From contig OX463820.1 in the NCBI GenBank assembly GCA_949825045.1, forward strand, positions 8,010,501-8,074,500: DNA of 64,000 nucleotides, in the 5' to 3' direction. The notes beneath the pieces are model-generated. The model saw only the letters and a list, made by a program, of their open reading frames with translations, did not search any database and was not told the origin of the DNA. Position 1 is the first letter of the stretch; each line of letters starts with the position of its first letter. The DNA comes from Argyresthia goedartella (taxonomy: Eukaryota > Arthropoda > Insecta > Lepidoptera > Argyresthiidae). The position numbers and the translations under genes are program-made. Shown in pieces: positions 1-10,045 of the stretch.

Positions 1-89
1 GTAACAATTTCCATCAATAGTAACAATTTCCAGGTATTTCCAGCATTGTCTGTCGATGGAATAACGAATGTGAGGGAGAGCTAGAGGGT

Positions 90-243
90 TAATAGAGATA
101 AATACGTATGTAAATACATACAAACTATCCAAGACTAAGATACAAATATTCATGCTCACCACACACATATTTGCCCTTACCGGGATTCGAACCCAAGACC
201 GTCAGCTTCATAGGCAGTACTACCCGCTAGGCTAAACCAGTCG
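90..243 (-). mobile_element. tRNA-derived SINE, family B, copy 1
   Basis: On the minus strand this reads as a tRNA-like head followed by an AT-rich tail. The RNA polymerase III B box is visible as gggttcgaatccc (complement of 183-195) and an A-box-like segment lies near 225-240. A second copy at 21297-21463 is clearly homologous along the whole length, including the internal phrase taatagagataaatac at the 3' side. It has no protein-coding capacity and would depend on a LINE for movement. Confidence 0.75.
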
Positions 244-387
244 TCAGTTTAACAACTGTCCTAATACATCTTGCAATGTTGTTTTTAACTGTTTTGACCC
301 TACTATTGTTTGTACTTTTTAGCATATAAATAGCTCTTTATAATTTCACAACAACTGAAAATTGGTTATATCTTTATAAATGAGAGA

Positions 388-523
388 AGATATACCTCGC
401 GCCACGAATTAAGAGCACTCGGCGACGTTTGCGGAAATGACTGCGCTTATATACAGGTATTGAAAAGTGACTACTGCGCATTCAAGGCCATCGCTCATAA
501 CTCGTGGCGCGAGGTATACCTCT
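388..523. mobile_element. Short inverted-repeat (MITE-like) element
   Basis: A 17-bp perfect inverted repeat (tatacctcgcgccacga at 391-407 and its complement at 502-518), with near matches extending outward, encloses about 95 bp without coding potential. The size and arrangement fit a miniature non-autonomous DNA element. No target-site duplication could be fixed by eye, so superfamily is unknown. Confidence 0.6.
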
Positions 524-589
524 ATGCCTGAAATGTATCAGGTCTTTTTTTTCACTTAAACGAACAGACAGCTGCAAACCATTCTTCAA

Positions 590-912
590 GCTCCATTATA
601 TATAACTAACTATTCACATTGCCTTCATTATATATATATATATATGAAATAATCATGTTTGTTAAAACAAACCCTCAGATATTTCAAAATCTAATCAGCC
701 GCCGTAACAACAAAAAAATACTTGTACCTACCCATCAAACTGCATTGTTCAATAAAAGTGTTTTCGGTATGGCGTCAAAAATATATAATAAGGTCCCGGT
801 GCAGAATATGAACACAGACAATCCCAATCTTTTCCAACAGAAATTAAAGGATTACCTAGCTCTTGAGGCGTATTACCAGAGGGGGGACAGTCCTTCAGAA
901 AGGGAAATATAA
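590..912 (+). pseudogene. LINE reverse transcriptase, C-terminal fragment
   Basis: The open frame to the stop at 910-912 encodes the last part of a non-LTR retrotransposon ORF2. It has the usual order of an LPSLYIY-type segment, a phrase like PTHQTALFNKS and then SKIYNKVP, seen just before the end of such proteins. It parallels the C-terminal ends of the LINE fragments at 29438-29590 and 25861-28188. A short TA-dinucleotide run at about 628-645 lies inside the coding part and adds an Ile-Tyr repeat. All upstream RT domains are absent, so this is a dead 5'-truncated copy. Confidence 0.7.
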
Positions 913-1304
913 AAAGAAAGAGGCGCCATCTGTTAGTTAAAGTAAAAGCCAGTTTCTTTCTCTAGTCAACAGATACCTCTGTACAGAAATTTAAATAATT
1001 ATTTTAAGGTTGTGGTGTTGTAAAGAAGCGCGGATATATTTATTTACATATAATTATGAACAATAAATATTTCCAGGGGGGCCGAGGTGGTTTAAAATCG
1101 TGGTTTGGGCAAAAGGCAGTATATATTTTTTCATATGGTAACCCCAAAATACACTTTATTATTTTTGCTGGCAACAATATCCTGACACTTGAAAATAATC
1201 ACAAGTCACACACAAGATGGCTTCCACTTCTTGCTTGTGTTGTTTTTGGTTGCAACAATGTGATTATTATGTTAATTGTGCAACAAAATAACACAAAATA
1301 ACTA

Positions 1305-1387
1305 TACTACGCGACCATTACAATTAGGCGCACCTTGCAGTACTATACGTACTGCAAGGTGCGCCTAATTGTAATGGTCGCGTAGTA
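1305..1387. repeat. Perfect 39-bp hairpin with 5-nt loop
   Basis: Bases 1305-1343 are the exact reverse complement of 1349-1387, separated by tatac. Nothing outside the arms pairs. There is no open reading frame. It may be a fold-back element or a recent inverted duplication; a small-RNA precursor is possible but unsupported. Confidence 0.9.
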
Positions 1388-1559
1388 CTGGAAAATACCT
1401 AGGTAGGTAACGAGATATGGATACATACCTATCTATACGTATGGATATATAAAATCGTTTTTACTTTAAAAACGAGATGGCGCTTCAACCTTGTCATGCA
1501 TAAAAGTCCCGGGAGAGGGCACTCTATTTAATATTACTACTTATATTGCTCTGTGCGTA

Positions 1560-1866
1560 TTACTCAATTGGTGAATATTTAAAATGATGCTTTGTGGACA
1601 TAATATTAATCGAATATGTTCTTTAATTAACATTAACTTTACTTTTGTCTATTTCCAATCAATTATGTGTGTAATCTGTAATGTGTTGACATTCAATTTT
1701 GATATTTTTAATTGTTTTAATTTATGACTTTATATGTATGCATTTGTTATTTTTATTTCTGTTTGAATGCCTAATGGCTGGACGTAAGAACACTACCCAT
1801 GTAAAATGTAAGAACTTATCTAAAACTACGATCCACAATAAACGTTCTGATTCTGATTCTGGTTCT
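1560..1866 (+). mobile_element. LINE 3' end with TTCTGA-repeat tail
   Basis: An AT-rich untranslated stretch ends in an AATAAA-type signal (1838-1843) directly followed by repeats of ttctga. This form (3' UTR, AATAAA, then a short simple-sequence tail) matches several other LINE copies in the window that end in their own microsatellite, for example at 30980 and 52490. No RT sequence is attached to this piece. Confidence 0.5.
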
Positions 1867-2105
1867 GCTTAGCAGTGGGTCGATGTGGGCTAAGGGTGAT
1901 GAGTAAATTGGGAAAAAACCTGATTTTCCCGCTCATTTTCACACGGCAAAATGATACCGACAAGTGAGGGAGCGGCCTCGACTATTTTGAGGGGAAGAAA
2001 TTCGCTCCGAGGCTTGATTGCATATTTGATTCCAGTTATAAAATTAAATTAGTCACGAAGGACGAAAACGTGTCTACTTCTTATGATATCGTACATAGCT
2101 AAGCC
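1867..2105. other. No recognisable feature
   Basis: AT-rich stretch with no long open frame, no splice-flanked exon and no repeat I could match elsewhere in the window. Confidence 0.5.
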
Positions 2106-2252
2106 TTGCAAGGGCGTACCCAGGATTTCAGGTAGGAGGGGGCAGCTCATACCTGTTTCGAGAAGATGGTCGGTCAGGTATATTGAAACAAAAAACGTTG
2201 ACGTTTATTTTATCTTCTGGGGGGGGGGGGGGGGTACGCCCATGATGCCTTG
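2106..2252. repeat. Short inverted-repeat element with poly-G run
   Basis: The segment begins with agggcgtaccc and ends with gggtacgccc after an uninterrupted run of G at about 2218-2233. The 10-bp ends are inverted repeats of each other about 145 bp apart. It looks like a small fold-back repeat. Open frames across it are incidental. Confidence 0.45.
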
Positions 2253-3689
2253 TATGTTGCCATTATTAGTGCTAATATAATGCTATTGAAAATCAGTTGT
2301 ATAGCAATCTGCCACGTAATTTGTATCCAAATTAGAGTTATATCAGCATTATATGCGTATTTAATGCTGATATACAGCAATTTTTAGCAGCTAATAAGTC
2401 CAAGGTGTACTGCAAAAATGCTGTTACACAGAACTGTTTTGCTACTTGGGAGGTAATGCAAAATAGATTGTATAAATATCTGTTAACATTTTCTGATACT
2501 AATCGCAACATTCTGATTAATTACAATACCAAACAAACATGCTACTGGGAATAAAAACGAACTTGGACACTTTATTGACGCTGGCAGCCTCAATTTCAAG
2601 TTATTACTGGTAACTAGAAATTAATAGTAAAGCAGATCCAAGCAGACTCTAGGTAAGCTACACCTCTTGGACCTGCACCAACCGATCATATTTGATGCGA
2701 CGCAGAGTCTATAATTGTGGTGCAGTGGTGGAGCTAAGTCAGAGCGAGCCACCTCGGAGAAGATGATGAATATTTATATCAGCAACCTTTGAAATATCGG
2801 CCGGGGTATTAATATTACGCAGTTGCAGGCAGAGGGCTGACTGGTGCTATAGAGGGTGTATCGAAATATTGTGGAAATATAAAATAAATAGACATTCATT
2901 CTAAAAAACTATATCCTATATTTCTGTTGGTCTTCGTATCATCTGAAAGAACTTTACTGAGCTGAACAATGTCAGATAAATTTGCAAATATCAAATGATG
3001 TTAAATTACCTATCTAGAGTCAACAATATTCTAGATATTAAAGTAGAAAGCAGAAAGTTTGATTTAGAAACTTTCTTTGGACTAGTTAGGAGACAAACAA
3101 GAAAGTCCCTACCCCTCTGGGTGAGTCCTAGGAGGGGTGAGGCACAAAAAGTCCCATTTTTTGGTTTTTTGCTCACATCATCACTTTTCCATCAGGACCC
3201 CTTTTTGAGCACTTATTTCCTTAGCTATACGTACATATAGGTATGTATGTGATTTAAAATGACCGCGTTTCATTGTATGCAGTTGTATTTCTATTTGGGA
3301 TGAGAAGGATGGCGTTTTGGCGAATTGTACTAATAACAAAACTACAACCTTAGTGAAGTTAGAAAAAAAAATACATGCGATATTTATTAGGTAGATCCAT
3401 GTATATCAAAATCCCGCACACAAGATGAGTAGTTCGTGACGTCACCGGCAGGCAGACTGAGTTGATCAATGACCAATATTTGCTCATCGGATGTAATCAA
3501 CATCATGGTGGGAGGCGCGACAAAGTGGGCCTTCACTTTCATGCATGAGGTTTTAATAAAAAAGTTGATCTCGTTCTAGCGATAAAGTCGCATTTTCATA
3601 AGCTGATCCGGGACTCAGAAAAGTGAACTTGGATATACCGTCAGCAATTCTCGTTGCTAGCATTAACTAAGAATCGTCAAAACTAAACA
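2253..3689. other. No gene found
   Basis: Apart from a 13-bp hairpin at 2339-2374 (tatatcagcatta and its complement) nothing is supported. The open frame at 2995-3240 lacks domain character and is bounded by low-complexity T-rich sequence. Confidence 0.45.
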
Positions 3690-4826
3690 AATTGCAAACT
3701 CAGACAAATCACAGATGTGGCTACATCTAGGCTAGTATATTTAAGAACAGACAAAACACGGATGTGGCTACATCTAGGCTAGTATATTTAAGAACAGACA
3801 AAACACGGATGTGGCTACATCTAGGCTAGTATATTTAAGAACAGACAAAACACGGATGTGGCTACATCTAGGCTAGTATATTTAAGAACAGACAAAACAC
3901 GGATGTGGCTACATCTAGGCTAGTATATTTAAGAACAGACAAAACACGGATGTGGCTACATCTAGGCTAGTATATTTAAGAACAGACAAAACACGGATGT
4001 GGCTACATCTAGGCTAGTATATTTAAGAACAGACAAAACACGGATGTGGCTACATCTAGGCTAGTATATTTAAGAACAGACAAAACACGGATGTGGCTAC
4101 ATCTAGGCTAGTATATTTAAGAACAGACAAAACACGGATGTGGCTACATCTAGGCTAGTATATTTAAGAACAGACAAAACACGGATGTGGCTACATCTAG
4201 GCTAGTATATTTAAGAACAGACAAAACACGGATGTGGCTACATCTAGGCTAGTATATTTAAGAACAGACAAAACACGGATGTGGCTACATCTAGGCTAGT
4301 ATATTTTAGAACAGACAAAACACGGATGTGGCTACATCTAGGCTAGTATATTTAAGAACAGACAAAACACGGATGTGGCTACATCTAGGCTAGTATATTT
4401 AAGAACAGACAAAACACGGATGTGGCTACATCTAGGCTAGTATATTTTAGAACAGACAAAACACGGATGTGGCTACATCTAGGCTAGTATATTTTAGAAC
4501 AGACAAAACACGGATGTGGCTACATCTAGGCTAGTATATTTAAGAACAGACAAAACACGGATGTGACTACATCTAGGCTAGTATATTTTAGATCAGAAAA
4601 AACACGGATGTGGCTACATCTAGGCTAGTATATTTTAGAACAGACTAAACACGGATGTAGCAACATCTAGGCTAGTATATTGTATAAAAGTCAAAACACG
4701 GATTTGGCTACATCTAGACTAGTATAATTTAGAACAGACAAAACACGGATGTGGCTACATCTAGGCTATAATATTTTAGGAACCGAAAAAACACGTATGT
4801 GGCTGCATCTAGGCTAGCATATTTAG
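3690..4826 (+). repeat. 47-bp minisatellite, about 24 copies
   Basis: A 47-bp unit (containing gatgtggctacatctagg and ctagtatattt) is repeated head to tail about 24 times. The first units after the partial left one are identical over hundreds of bases. From about 4280 a tattttag variant alternates with tatttaag, and from about 4560 to the right end the units carry scattered substitutions. This pattern of a uniform core and a decayed edge fits unequal exchange. The last unit runs without a break into a reverse-transcriptase remnant (next entry), and the unit itself reads like RT codons. Confidence 0.95.
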
Positions 4827-5040
4827 TTACTTTAATAGTATCATGTCATATGGTATCTTGTTGTGGGGGAAAGCGGATATTCAAACTTTTTTATTTTACA
4901 GAAAAGAGCTATTCGAGCAATTTTGAAATAACTCACAGGCTCCTTAAGAGAGCTTTTTAGAGAAATTGACATACTAACTGTACCTAAACTCTGATGTTTT
5001 ATTCCGTAGAATTCTGACAGCTATAATTTTTTGACATATC
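4795..5040 (+). pseudogene. LINE reverse transcriptase thumb fragment
   Basis: In the frame starting in the last minisatellite unit, the sequence reads FSYFNSIMSYGILLWGK, then after frameshifts LQKRAIRAI and a segment like LRELFREIDILT. The same block occurs in order in the LINE ORFs at 25861-28188 (minus) and 50265-52280 (plus), where it lies after the RT palm in the thumb region. Frameshifts and stops make it inactive. Similarity fades after about 4990. Confidence 0.85.
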
Positions 5041-5248
5041 AGAGATTACAAACCTTTTTGGCCGGGCACATTTTTCAATTTCAATACTAGTCTGAACATC
5101 TAAGTCTATACATTTTATTTGTTAGTGAATGTATCCAGTTTTATTAAGTGCGGCGATCGTAATTAAAAGGGGATTTAAGGCGAGTGATAATTACGTCCCT
5201 TTTCATCACAAACAGTAAAAAACTACAAGTAAAGAAAACATATTTTTA

Positions 5249-5475
5249 TTAAAATCTCCAATCATCATTAATACTAATATCACTTTCTTCATCATCATCA
5301 TCATCATCGCTGACATGAATTATTAAAGAGTCTGCGACTGTATCAATCACATTGTCGAGGATGACGATTTGATTGATACACCACGAGGACGCTTCTTTCT
5401 GGGAGACAGAAAGTCTGTCTCTTGTGCTCTGTCAGATGGGGCTGCTTCCCGGGAAGGGCCAGGCTGTGGCTCCAT
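5249..5475 (-). pseudogene. Small charged ORF with a frameshift, unidentified
   Basis: On the minus strand an ATG (5473-5475) opens a proline/serine-rich start (MEPQPGPSREAAPSDR) with a basic KKRPRG patch resembling a nuclear localisation signal. The frame then shifts and continues to a stop at 5249-5251, giving an acidic tail with seven consecutive Asp and a C-terminus INDDWRF. An AATAAA overlaps the end. The 227-nt span is not a multiple of three, so either a frameshift or a missed intron separates the parts. It is divergent from the SAP-domain remnant at 5931, with about 455 bp between, as if both shared a promoter. Function unknown. Confidence 0.4.
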
Positions 5476-5930
5476 AACGTTTATAAAAATCAACGAACAA
5501 TCACAACACGAAAAGTCAACAAGAAAAAACTTAACAGAATAACATAAACTTAACTAATTTAACAAGATAATAACAACAAGTAACAGCAAACACCGAGAAC
5601 ACATGAGTCCATTGGTATATCTTTACTGAAATCTACCTATATAATTTGTTCGCCTTAAACTTCGTTGCGTAGAATCACGTTCCAAATGTTAAATAATTCT
5701 GCATCCATCTGACAAAGCAGGTCTTTTGAGTGCACACTTTTAAACTATTCGCTGTGGGGCTGTGAAGTGTTAAGTGTAAAGTAGTGTCCAATGGAGCGCA
5801 GCACTGACAGCTAAACTTCGATAGCCACAGAACAAATATTACTCTCACGTCAACGGTAGTACCTTGTTTACGTTTGAATCAAGTATCGGGTTTCGATTTT
5901 GTGCTTATAATTTCGATATAAAACCACAAA

Positions 5931-6150
5931 ATGTATTCGCTGATGACTGTGCGGGAACTTCAAACTGAGCTTCAAAGGAGAAATGCATCAGTAGCTGGAA
6001 AAAAGCTTATCTGATAGAAAGGTAAACATGTTAAGAATTTGAGGTAATGTTTCGTATTTTCCTCAAATTGATGAAATTCATTTACAACAATGTGGTTTCT
6101 GTTCAAGATTGGAGGCGTACGACCGAAACAAACACTTTGGAGGGTATTAA
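5931..6150 (+). pseudogene. SAP-domain gene remnant, two exons
   Basis: ATG at 5931 starts MTVRELQTELQRRNASVAGKK (from residue 5; a SAP DNA-binding motif: helix, Gly-Lys-Lys, helix). One base appears to be missing at about 6008. A GT-AG intron fits 6022-6107 (gaaag|gtaaac ... ttcaag|attgg). Splicing rebuilds the second SAP helix as ERLEAYDRNKHFGGY, followed by a stop at 6148-6150. SAP domains of this form stand at the N-terminus of arthropod multicopy proteins with SWIM or YqaJ-type nuclease domains, including partners of ISL2EU/Harbinger-type transposons. That link is inference. The reading-frame lesion and early stop suggest a decayed copy. Open frames on the other strand here are shadows. 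Confidence 0.6.
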
Positions 6151-6839
6151 GACATTCCAGAAGACCATCCTGATGTATAGTGCCCTCAGATACATACCGA
6201 GATATCAACGCTGATACACCACTTCATAACATAAGCAAATCTCATCAAATTATGATAAACAGTATCTGATCGTAAATCTATATACCGCCTTTTTAGTTAC
6301 TTATCCCTAAATAATCCGTTTCATTGAAATACAATGCAAACAGCCGCGAATCAGTCGCGATTCATTACTTGCCTTAGATGTTTTTTAATACACAAGGCAC
6401 TTTCCCACAGTCTTCTTCGTGAGAAATTGGCAGTTTTGCGCCCTATTGTGTGTAGCATCTCTGATGTTTAGTAGAAACTGGTTATTGAGCGTAAAAAAGT
6501 CGAATTTGCTGTCCCGACGCTGTTAACTAAACAGCGAGTGAAGGCACGCTGCGAGTAGAAGGGGAGGAGGAGCGCCGGGGACGTGGCTACTTGCAAAAAA
6601 ATAGAACATACTTATATTTGCCTCACTTCGCTGATTACTGATTAGTAATGACTCACACTTAACACTGGCTGTTCAGACGTTGCTAGCATTTTACATTTCA
6701 CAGCCACACTTTACACCTGCACTTTACACTAATCAAATGAATAAAATAATAATTGTCCTCATAAAGAACCTTGTGATATCTGAAATGTCAGAATTATAGG
6801 GAATAAAAAATCAGAGTTTAGTAAATTTATTTTTAAAAA
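6151..6839. other. No gene found
   Basis: Possible continuation of the SAP-gene remnant for about 60 bases, then nothing recognisable. The segment 6640-6730 contains repeats of a ttacacttt type that are roughly complementary to 5755-5785, so the SAP remnant may lie inside a larger inverted-repeat element. This was not resolved. Confidence 0.35.
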
Positions 6840-7073
6840 TACACTGACGGGCAATGAAAAAGTTCCACCCACAAAATGCCGACAAACACCTTAATATCTC
6901 CTAAGACATAGAACCTAGCTTCATAAATTAAAAAGTTTTTTTTTAATTGGTAATATTCTAATGCGCTTTTAAATGTACTTCAATATTGCAGACGGCGTCA
7001 TTAAGCTAGCCTTTCCCGTTTACGAGTAATTGAGTGCTATGTCACTGGAACTTTTTCATTGCTCGTCAGTGTA
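6840..7073. mobile_element. Tc1/mariner-like MITE, 234 bp
   Basis: The ends form terminal inverted repeats of about 27 bp (tacactgacgggcaatgaaa at the left, its complement with one difference at 7054-7073), each bordered by TA. There is no transposase. TA target sites and TIRs of this kind fit a non-autonomous Tc1/mariner relative. It lies directly against the LINE fragment that begins at 7074. Confidence 0.85.
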
Positions 7074-7640
7074 TAATGTATGTACTTAAGAACCTTGCAA
7101 GATTTTCCAAACTTAGCGATAGCTGTAATGTTAACCTAAGAAATAATCACAGACTAGTTGCGCCCCGGTTTAGACTCGCGAAGGTTAGCTATTCTTTCAA
7201 GGGTCAGTGCATTCTCTACCACAATAAGATACCTCTGGAGATTTTGAAATTGCCATTTGAGCATTTTAAAAACCATGTAAAAGTGACTTTGTCAAAAAAG
7301 GGATATTACAATGCTCAAGATTACTTAAATGACGGGACTGTATGGGGTTAATCTAACTCAACACAGAACTTGCTGTTAATAATTTTGTAATTATTTATTC
7401 CTGCTTACTAATTATAATAATTAATATTGTAATATTTGTATTAGTTAAACACAAGCAATGTTTAAAAGAGATCTAAAAATCTGTAAGAGTTTCTTCGCCC
7501 GTCTCTCCCACAGTAGTCCAATATGAAGAAGAGGTAAAAAATAACGTTTGCTAAGTATATGTACAGTATTGAAGACATTTGAAGAACGAGTAGCATCATG
7601 TCGATGTAGCTTCACAAATACAAATGTTCCCACAATAGAA
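7074..7640 (+). pseudogene. LINE ORF2 C-terminus plus 3' UTR (family L1)
   Basis: The frame to the stop at 7349-7351 holds the LINE C-terminal sequence (SFKGQCILYHNKIP ... FKNHVKVTLSKKGYYNAQDYL). It corresponds to SFKGNCVRFYNKLP and YYSIKEYI in the 25861-28188 element. After it comes a 3' UTR with ttaataattttgtaattattt and then aaaagagatctaaaaatct, also present at 30655-30997, 60708-60985 and (reversed) 14519-14763. The copy is heavily 5'-truncated. Confidence 0.85.
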
Positions 7641-7709
7641 AATATTAATTGATTATATCCTTTTCTTTCATTTTCTCTTATATCATGTCGAATAGAATAC
7701 GAGTATATT

Positions 7710-9022
7710 TACACAGTCAGGTCATAAGTTCTGTCACACAATAAAAACTTTTGAATTTAGAACGCTGGCCACAAAAAAGTTTATTGAATTCGAATTTCGA
7801 ATTTTTCATGAAAATAAAAATGTGTACTTTTTAGAATTTTCCTCATTTTTAAATATGGAGTGGACACTTAAAGAAGACCGTGTCGCAGTTATTGCGTTGC
7901 ATCGTTGCGGTTACGCGCCAATTCAGATTTTCGACTTACTGAAAAATTTGAATATAACCAAAAGATTCGTTTATCGTACCATAAAACGATACAATGAAGA
8001 CTCTAGTGTAGATGACAGGTCAAGAAGTGGTCGCCCTCGCTCTGTTAGGACTCCAGCAGTGATAAAAGCTGTGAAGGCGCGAATTCAAAGAAATCCCATA
8101 CGTAAGCAGAAACTGCTGGCCCTTCAGATGGGGTTAAGCAGGACCACGGTGAAAAGGGTGTTAAATGAAGATTTAGGGCTTAGGGCATATCGAAGAAAAA
8201 CAGGACATCGTTTGGACGCTCGTTTAATGGACCTGAGACTGAAGAGATGCCGCGCTTTGTTGAAGCGGTACGCGGGAAAAAAGCATCGGGAAATTCTTTT
8301 TTCGGATGAAAAAATTTTCACCGTGCAAGAGAGCTACAACAAACAAAATGATAAGGTGTACGCACACAGCAGTGAAGAAGCGAGAAACCGTATTCCGCGT
8401 GTCCAACGAGGTCATTTTCCATCCTCGCTCATGGTTTGGTTGGGAGTCTCTAATTAGGGCTTAACTGAGGTACATTTTTGTGAGAAAGGCGTAAAAACGA
8501 ATGCAGTTGTGTATCAAAATACAGTCCTCAAGAACCTTGTGGAACCTGTTTCTCATACCATGTTTAATAACAGGCACTGGGTATTCCAACAAGATTCTGC
8601 GCCAGCTCATAGAGCGAAAAGCACACAAGACTGGCTGGCAGCGCGTGAAATCGACTTCATCCGGCACGAAGACTGGCCCTCCTCCAGTCCAGATTTGAGT
8701 CCGTTAGATTACAAGATATGGCAACACTTGGAGGAAAAGGCCTGCTCAAAGCCACATTCTGATTTGGAGTCACTCAAGGCATCCTTGATTAAGGCAGCCG
8801 CCGATATTGACATGGACCTCGTTCGTGCTGCGATAGACGACTGGCCGCGCAGATTAAAGGCCTGTATTCAAAATCGCGGGGGTCATTTTGAATAAGCTTT
8901 ATTACCATAAGAATCTATGTTTTATTAAGTTCATTTTGCTATATAAATGTTTACATAAATAATAAACATGTCTAAATTATTTCATATTGCACATGTGACA
9001 GAACTTATGACCTGACTATGTA
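7710..9022 (+). mobile_element. maT-type mariner element, copy 1
   Basis: Complete 1313-bp element bounded by TA on both sides. The terminal inverted repeats are about 27 bp (cacagtcaggtcataagttc and complement, one difference). It carries a single transposase frame (next entry) and short flanks of about 140 and 125 bp. A second copy of exactly the same length sits at 16902-18214, and the two differ at roughly 25 positions by eye. Confidence 0.95.
7855..8895 (+). pseudogene. Mariner (maT, DD37D) transposase with one stop
   Basis: The 347-codon frame encodes an N-terminal helix-turn-helix region (WTLKEDRVAVIALHRCGY, VYRTIKRY), a GRPRSV linker typical of mariner, and a DDE/D catalytic domain: first Asp in LFSDEKIF, second in FQQDSAPAH, third in SPDLSPLDYKIW. 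There are 37 residues between the second and third Asp, which is the DD37D spacing of the maT group known from Lepidoptera and nematodes. The only lesion seen is an amber codon at 8455-8457 (codon 201), where copy 2 has TGG. The enzyme would cut and rejoin DNA at TA sites, but this copy makes only an N-terminal piece. Confidence 0.93.
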
Positions 9023-9159
9023 TTTTAATATTGCCAATAACCGCGGGTGCAATCTGACAGTTGACAGTTTGCCGCGAAAACACCCATCAGTGGAAGTGAC
9101 GTTGTACGAGTAAATATGGTTTGGTCACCCGCCCTTTGAATGAGAATTTATATGAAGCG

Positions 9160-9415
9160 GGAAAGGTACCAAATATTAACACATTGCATAATATGGGAAA
9201 TATTAAACTGCACGTCAATAATACTGATTTGCACATCAAATATACTGTTTTTCACAGCAAACATCAGGGCAAAATACTGCGGTAGCTTAGGTGAAGGGTA
9301 AAGGGGGTAGGCGAAGCGAAACCCCCTTTATCCTTCGTATTAGGTTGAACATTTAAGAACAACAAAAATACTTAAGACATAAAAAGGTTTTTTAGCTGAT
9401 CCTTTTTGCTGTGAA
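9160..9415 (+). repeat. Dispersed repeat with GGTAGCTTAGGTGAAG core, copy 1
   Basis: Begins around gggaaatattaaactgcac and contains ctgcggtagcttaggtgaag (from about 9280), a small stem (aaagggggt ... accccctttat) and then ccttcgtattaggttgaac, ending in acaacaaaaatactt. Related copies stand at 9655-9793, 13998-14112 and 15248-15425, and the core also appears inside the MITE pair at 22189 and 35174. No coding capacity. Confidence 0.7.
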
Positions 9416-9654
9416 AATCAGTATATAGCTGTGCGATTAAATACTAGCCATTGCATATTTACTGCTAGATTTTCAACCACTGTAATAGGAATGAGATGAG
9501 AACAATATTTTACCAGTAGTTTTTCTGTTGACCCTATTTCGCGAACTGCGGGTGGCAAATGAGTTCGTTGTTTTGTTTTCGGCGTGTTTTTGCAGACTAC
9601 CCTACGCTCCGACTGAGTCATGAGATTGGCGCAGATTCGATACAAAGTATTTTT
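9416..9654. other. Spacer between two repeat copies
   Basis: No gene. The open frame on the minus strand here is not domain-like. Confidence 0.4.
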
Positions 9655-9793
9655 GCAAAGGGAAATATTAAACTGCACATCAGAAATACTGATTTGCGCA
9701 GCAAATATCCCTCATATTTGCTGCGGCAGCTTAGGTGAAGCTTCGTGTTAGGTTCAACATGAAAGAATAACAACAAATACTTAAAAGACTTTC
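9655..9793 (+). repeat. Dispersed repeat with GGTAGCTTAGGTGAAG core, copy 2
   Basis: Starts with aaagggaaatattaaactgc, has the core as ctgcggcagcttaggtgaag, then runs straight into cttcgtgttaggttcaacat, lacking the small G-rich stem found in copy 1. Confidence 0.7.
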
Positions 9794-9794
9794 A

Positions 9795-10045
9795 CGACCC
9801 GAATGGCCAGAGCCGAGCAGTGACCCTGCCTACAAAGCCAAGGGAACCGGGTTCGAGTCCCGGTGGGTGCAAAAATTTGTTTGATGAAAACGGATGTTTG
9901 TACCCTAGTCTTGGTTGTTTGCCTATCTAAGTATAATATTTATCTACATAAGTATGTGTATCATTGTCTAGTACCCAAGATACGGGGAATCCTAAATTGG
10001 GGCTAGATCAATGTGTGTAAGTAGTGTCCAATGTATTATTATAAA
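9795..10045 (+). mobile_element. tRNA-derived SINE, family A, copy 1
   Basis: tRNA-like head starting cgacccgaatggcc (A-box region), B box ggttcgagtcccggtggg, then the family body with gatgtttgtaccctagtc, cccaagatacggggaatcct and a 3' tail with tattattata. Two further copies are at 49619-49885 and 54989-55245. This copy has an extra base pair or two in the A-box region compared with the others. Confidence 0.9.

Noticed and set aside
90..243. Possible tRNA gene on the minus strand
   Set aside because: Only the promoter boxes resemble tRNA. The cloverleaf does not close and the sequence recurs at 21297 with an AT-rich tail, so it is a SINE.
1056..1301. 81-codon plus-strand frame
   Set aside because: No domain, poor composition and it runs into the 1305 hairpin.
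3690..4826. Regular repeats that could suggest a CRISPR array
   Set aside because: The 47-bp units are contiguous with no unique spacers, the DNA is clearly animal, and the unit is related to RT codons.
5972..6208. 78-codon minus-strand frame
   Set aside because: It lies antisense to the SAP exons and their intron and has no domain.
8124..8415. Open frames antisense to the mariner transposase
   Set aside because: Shadows of the coding strand; also present antisense to copy 2.
9795..9870. tRNA-like sequence with intact B box
   Set aside because: Part of SINE family A, present three times with the same 180-bp body.
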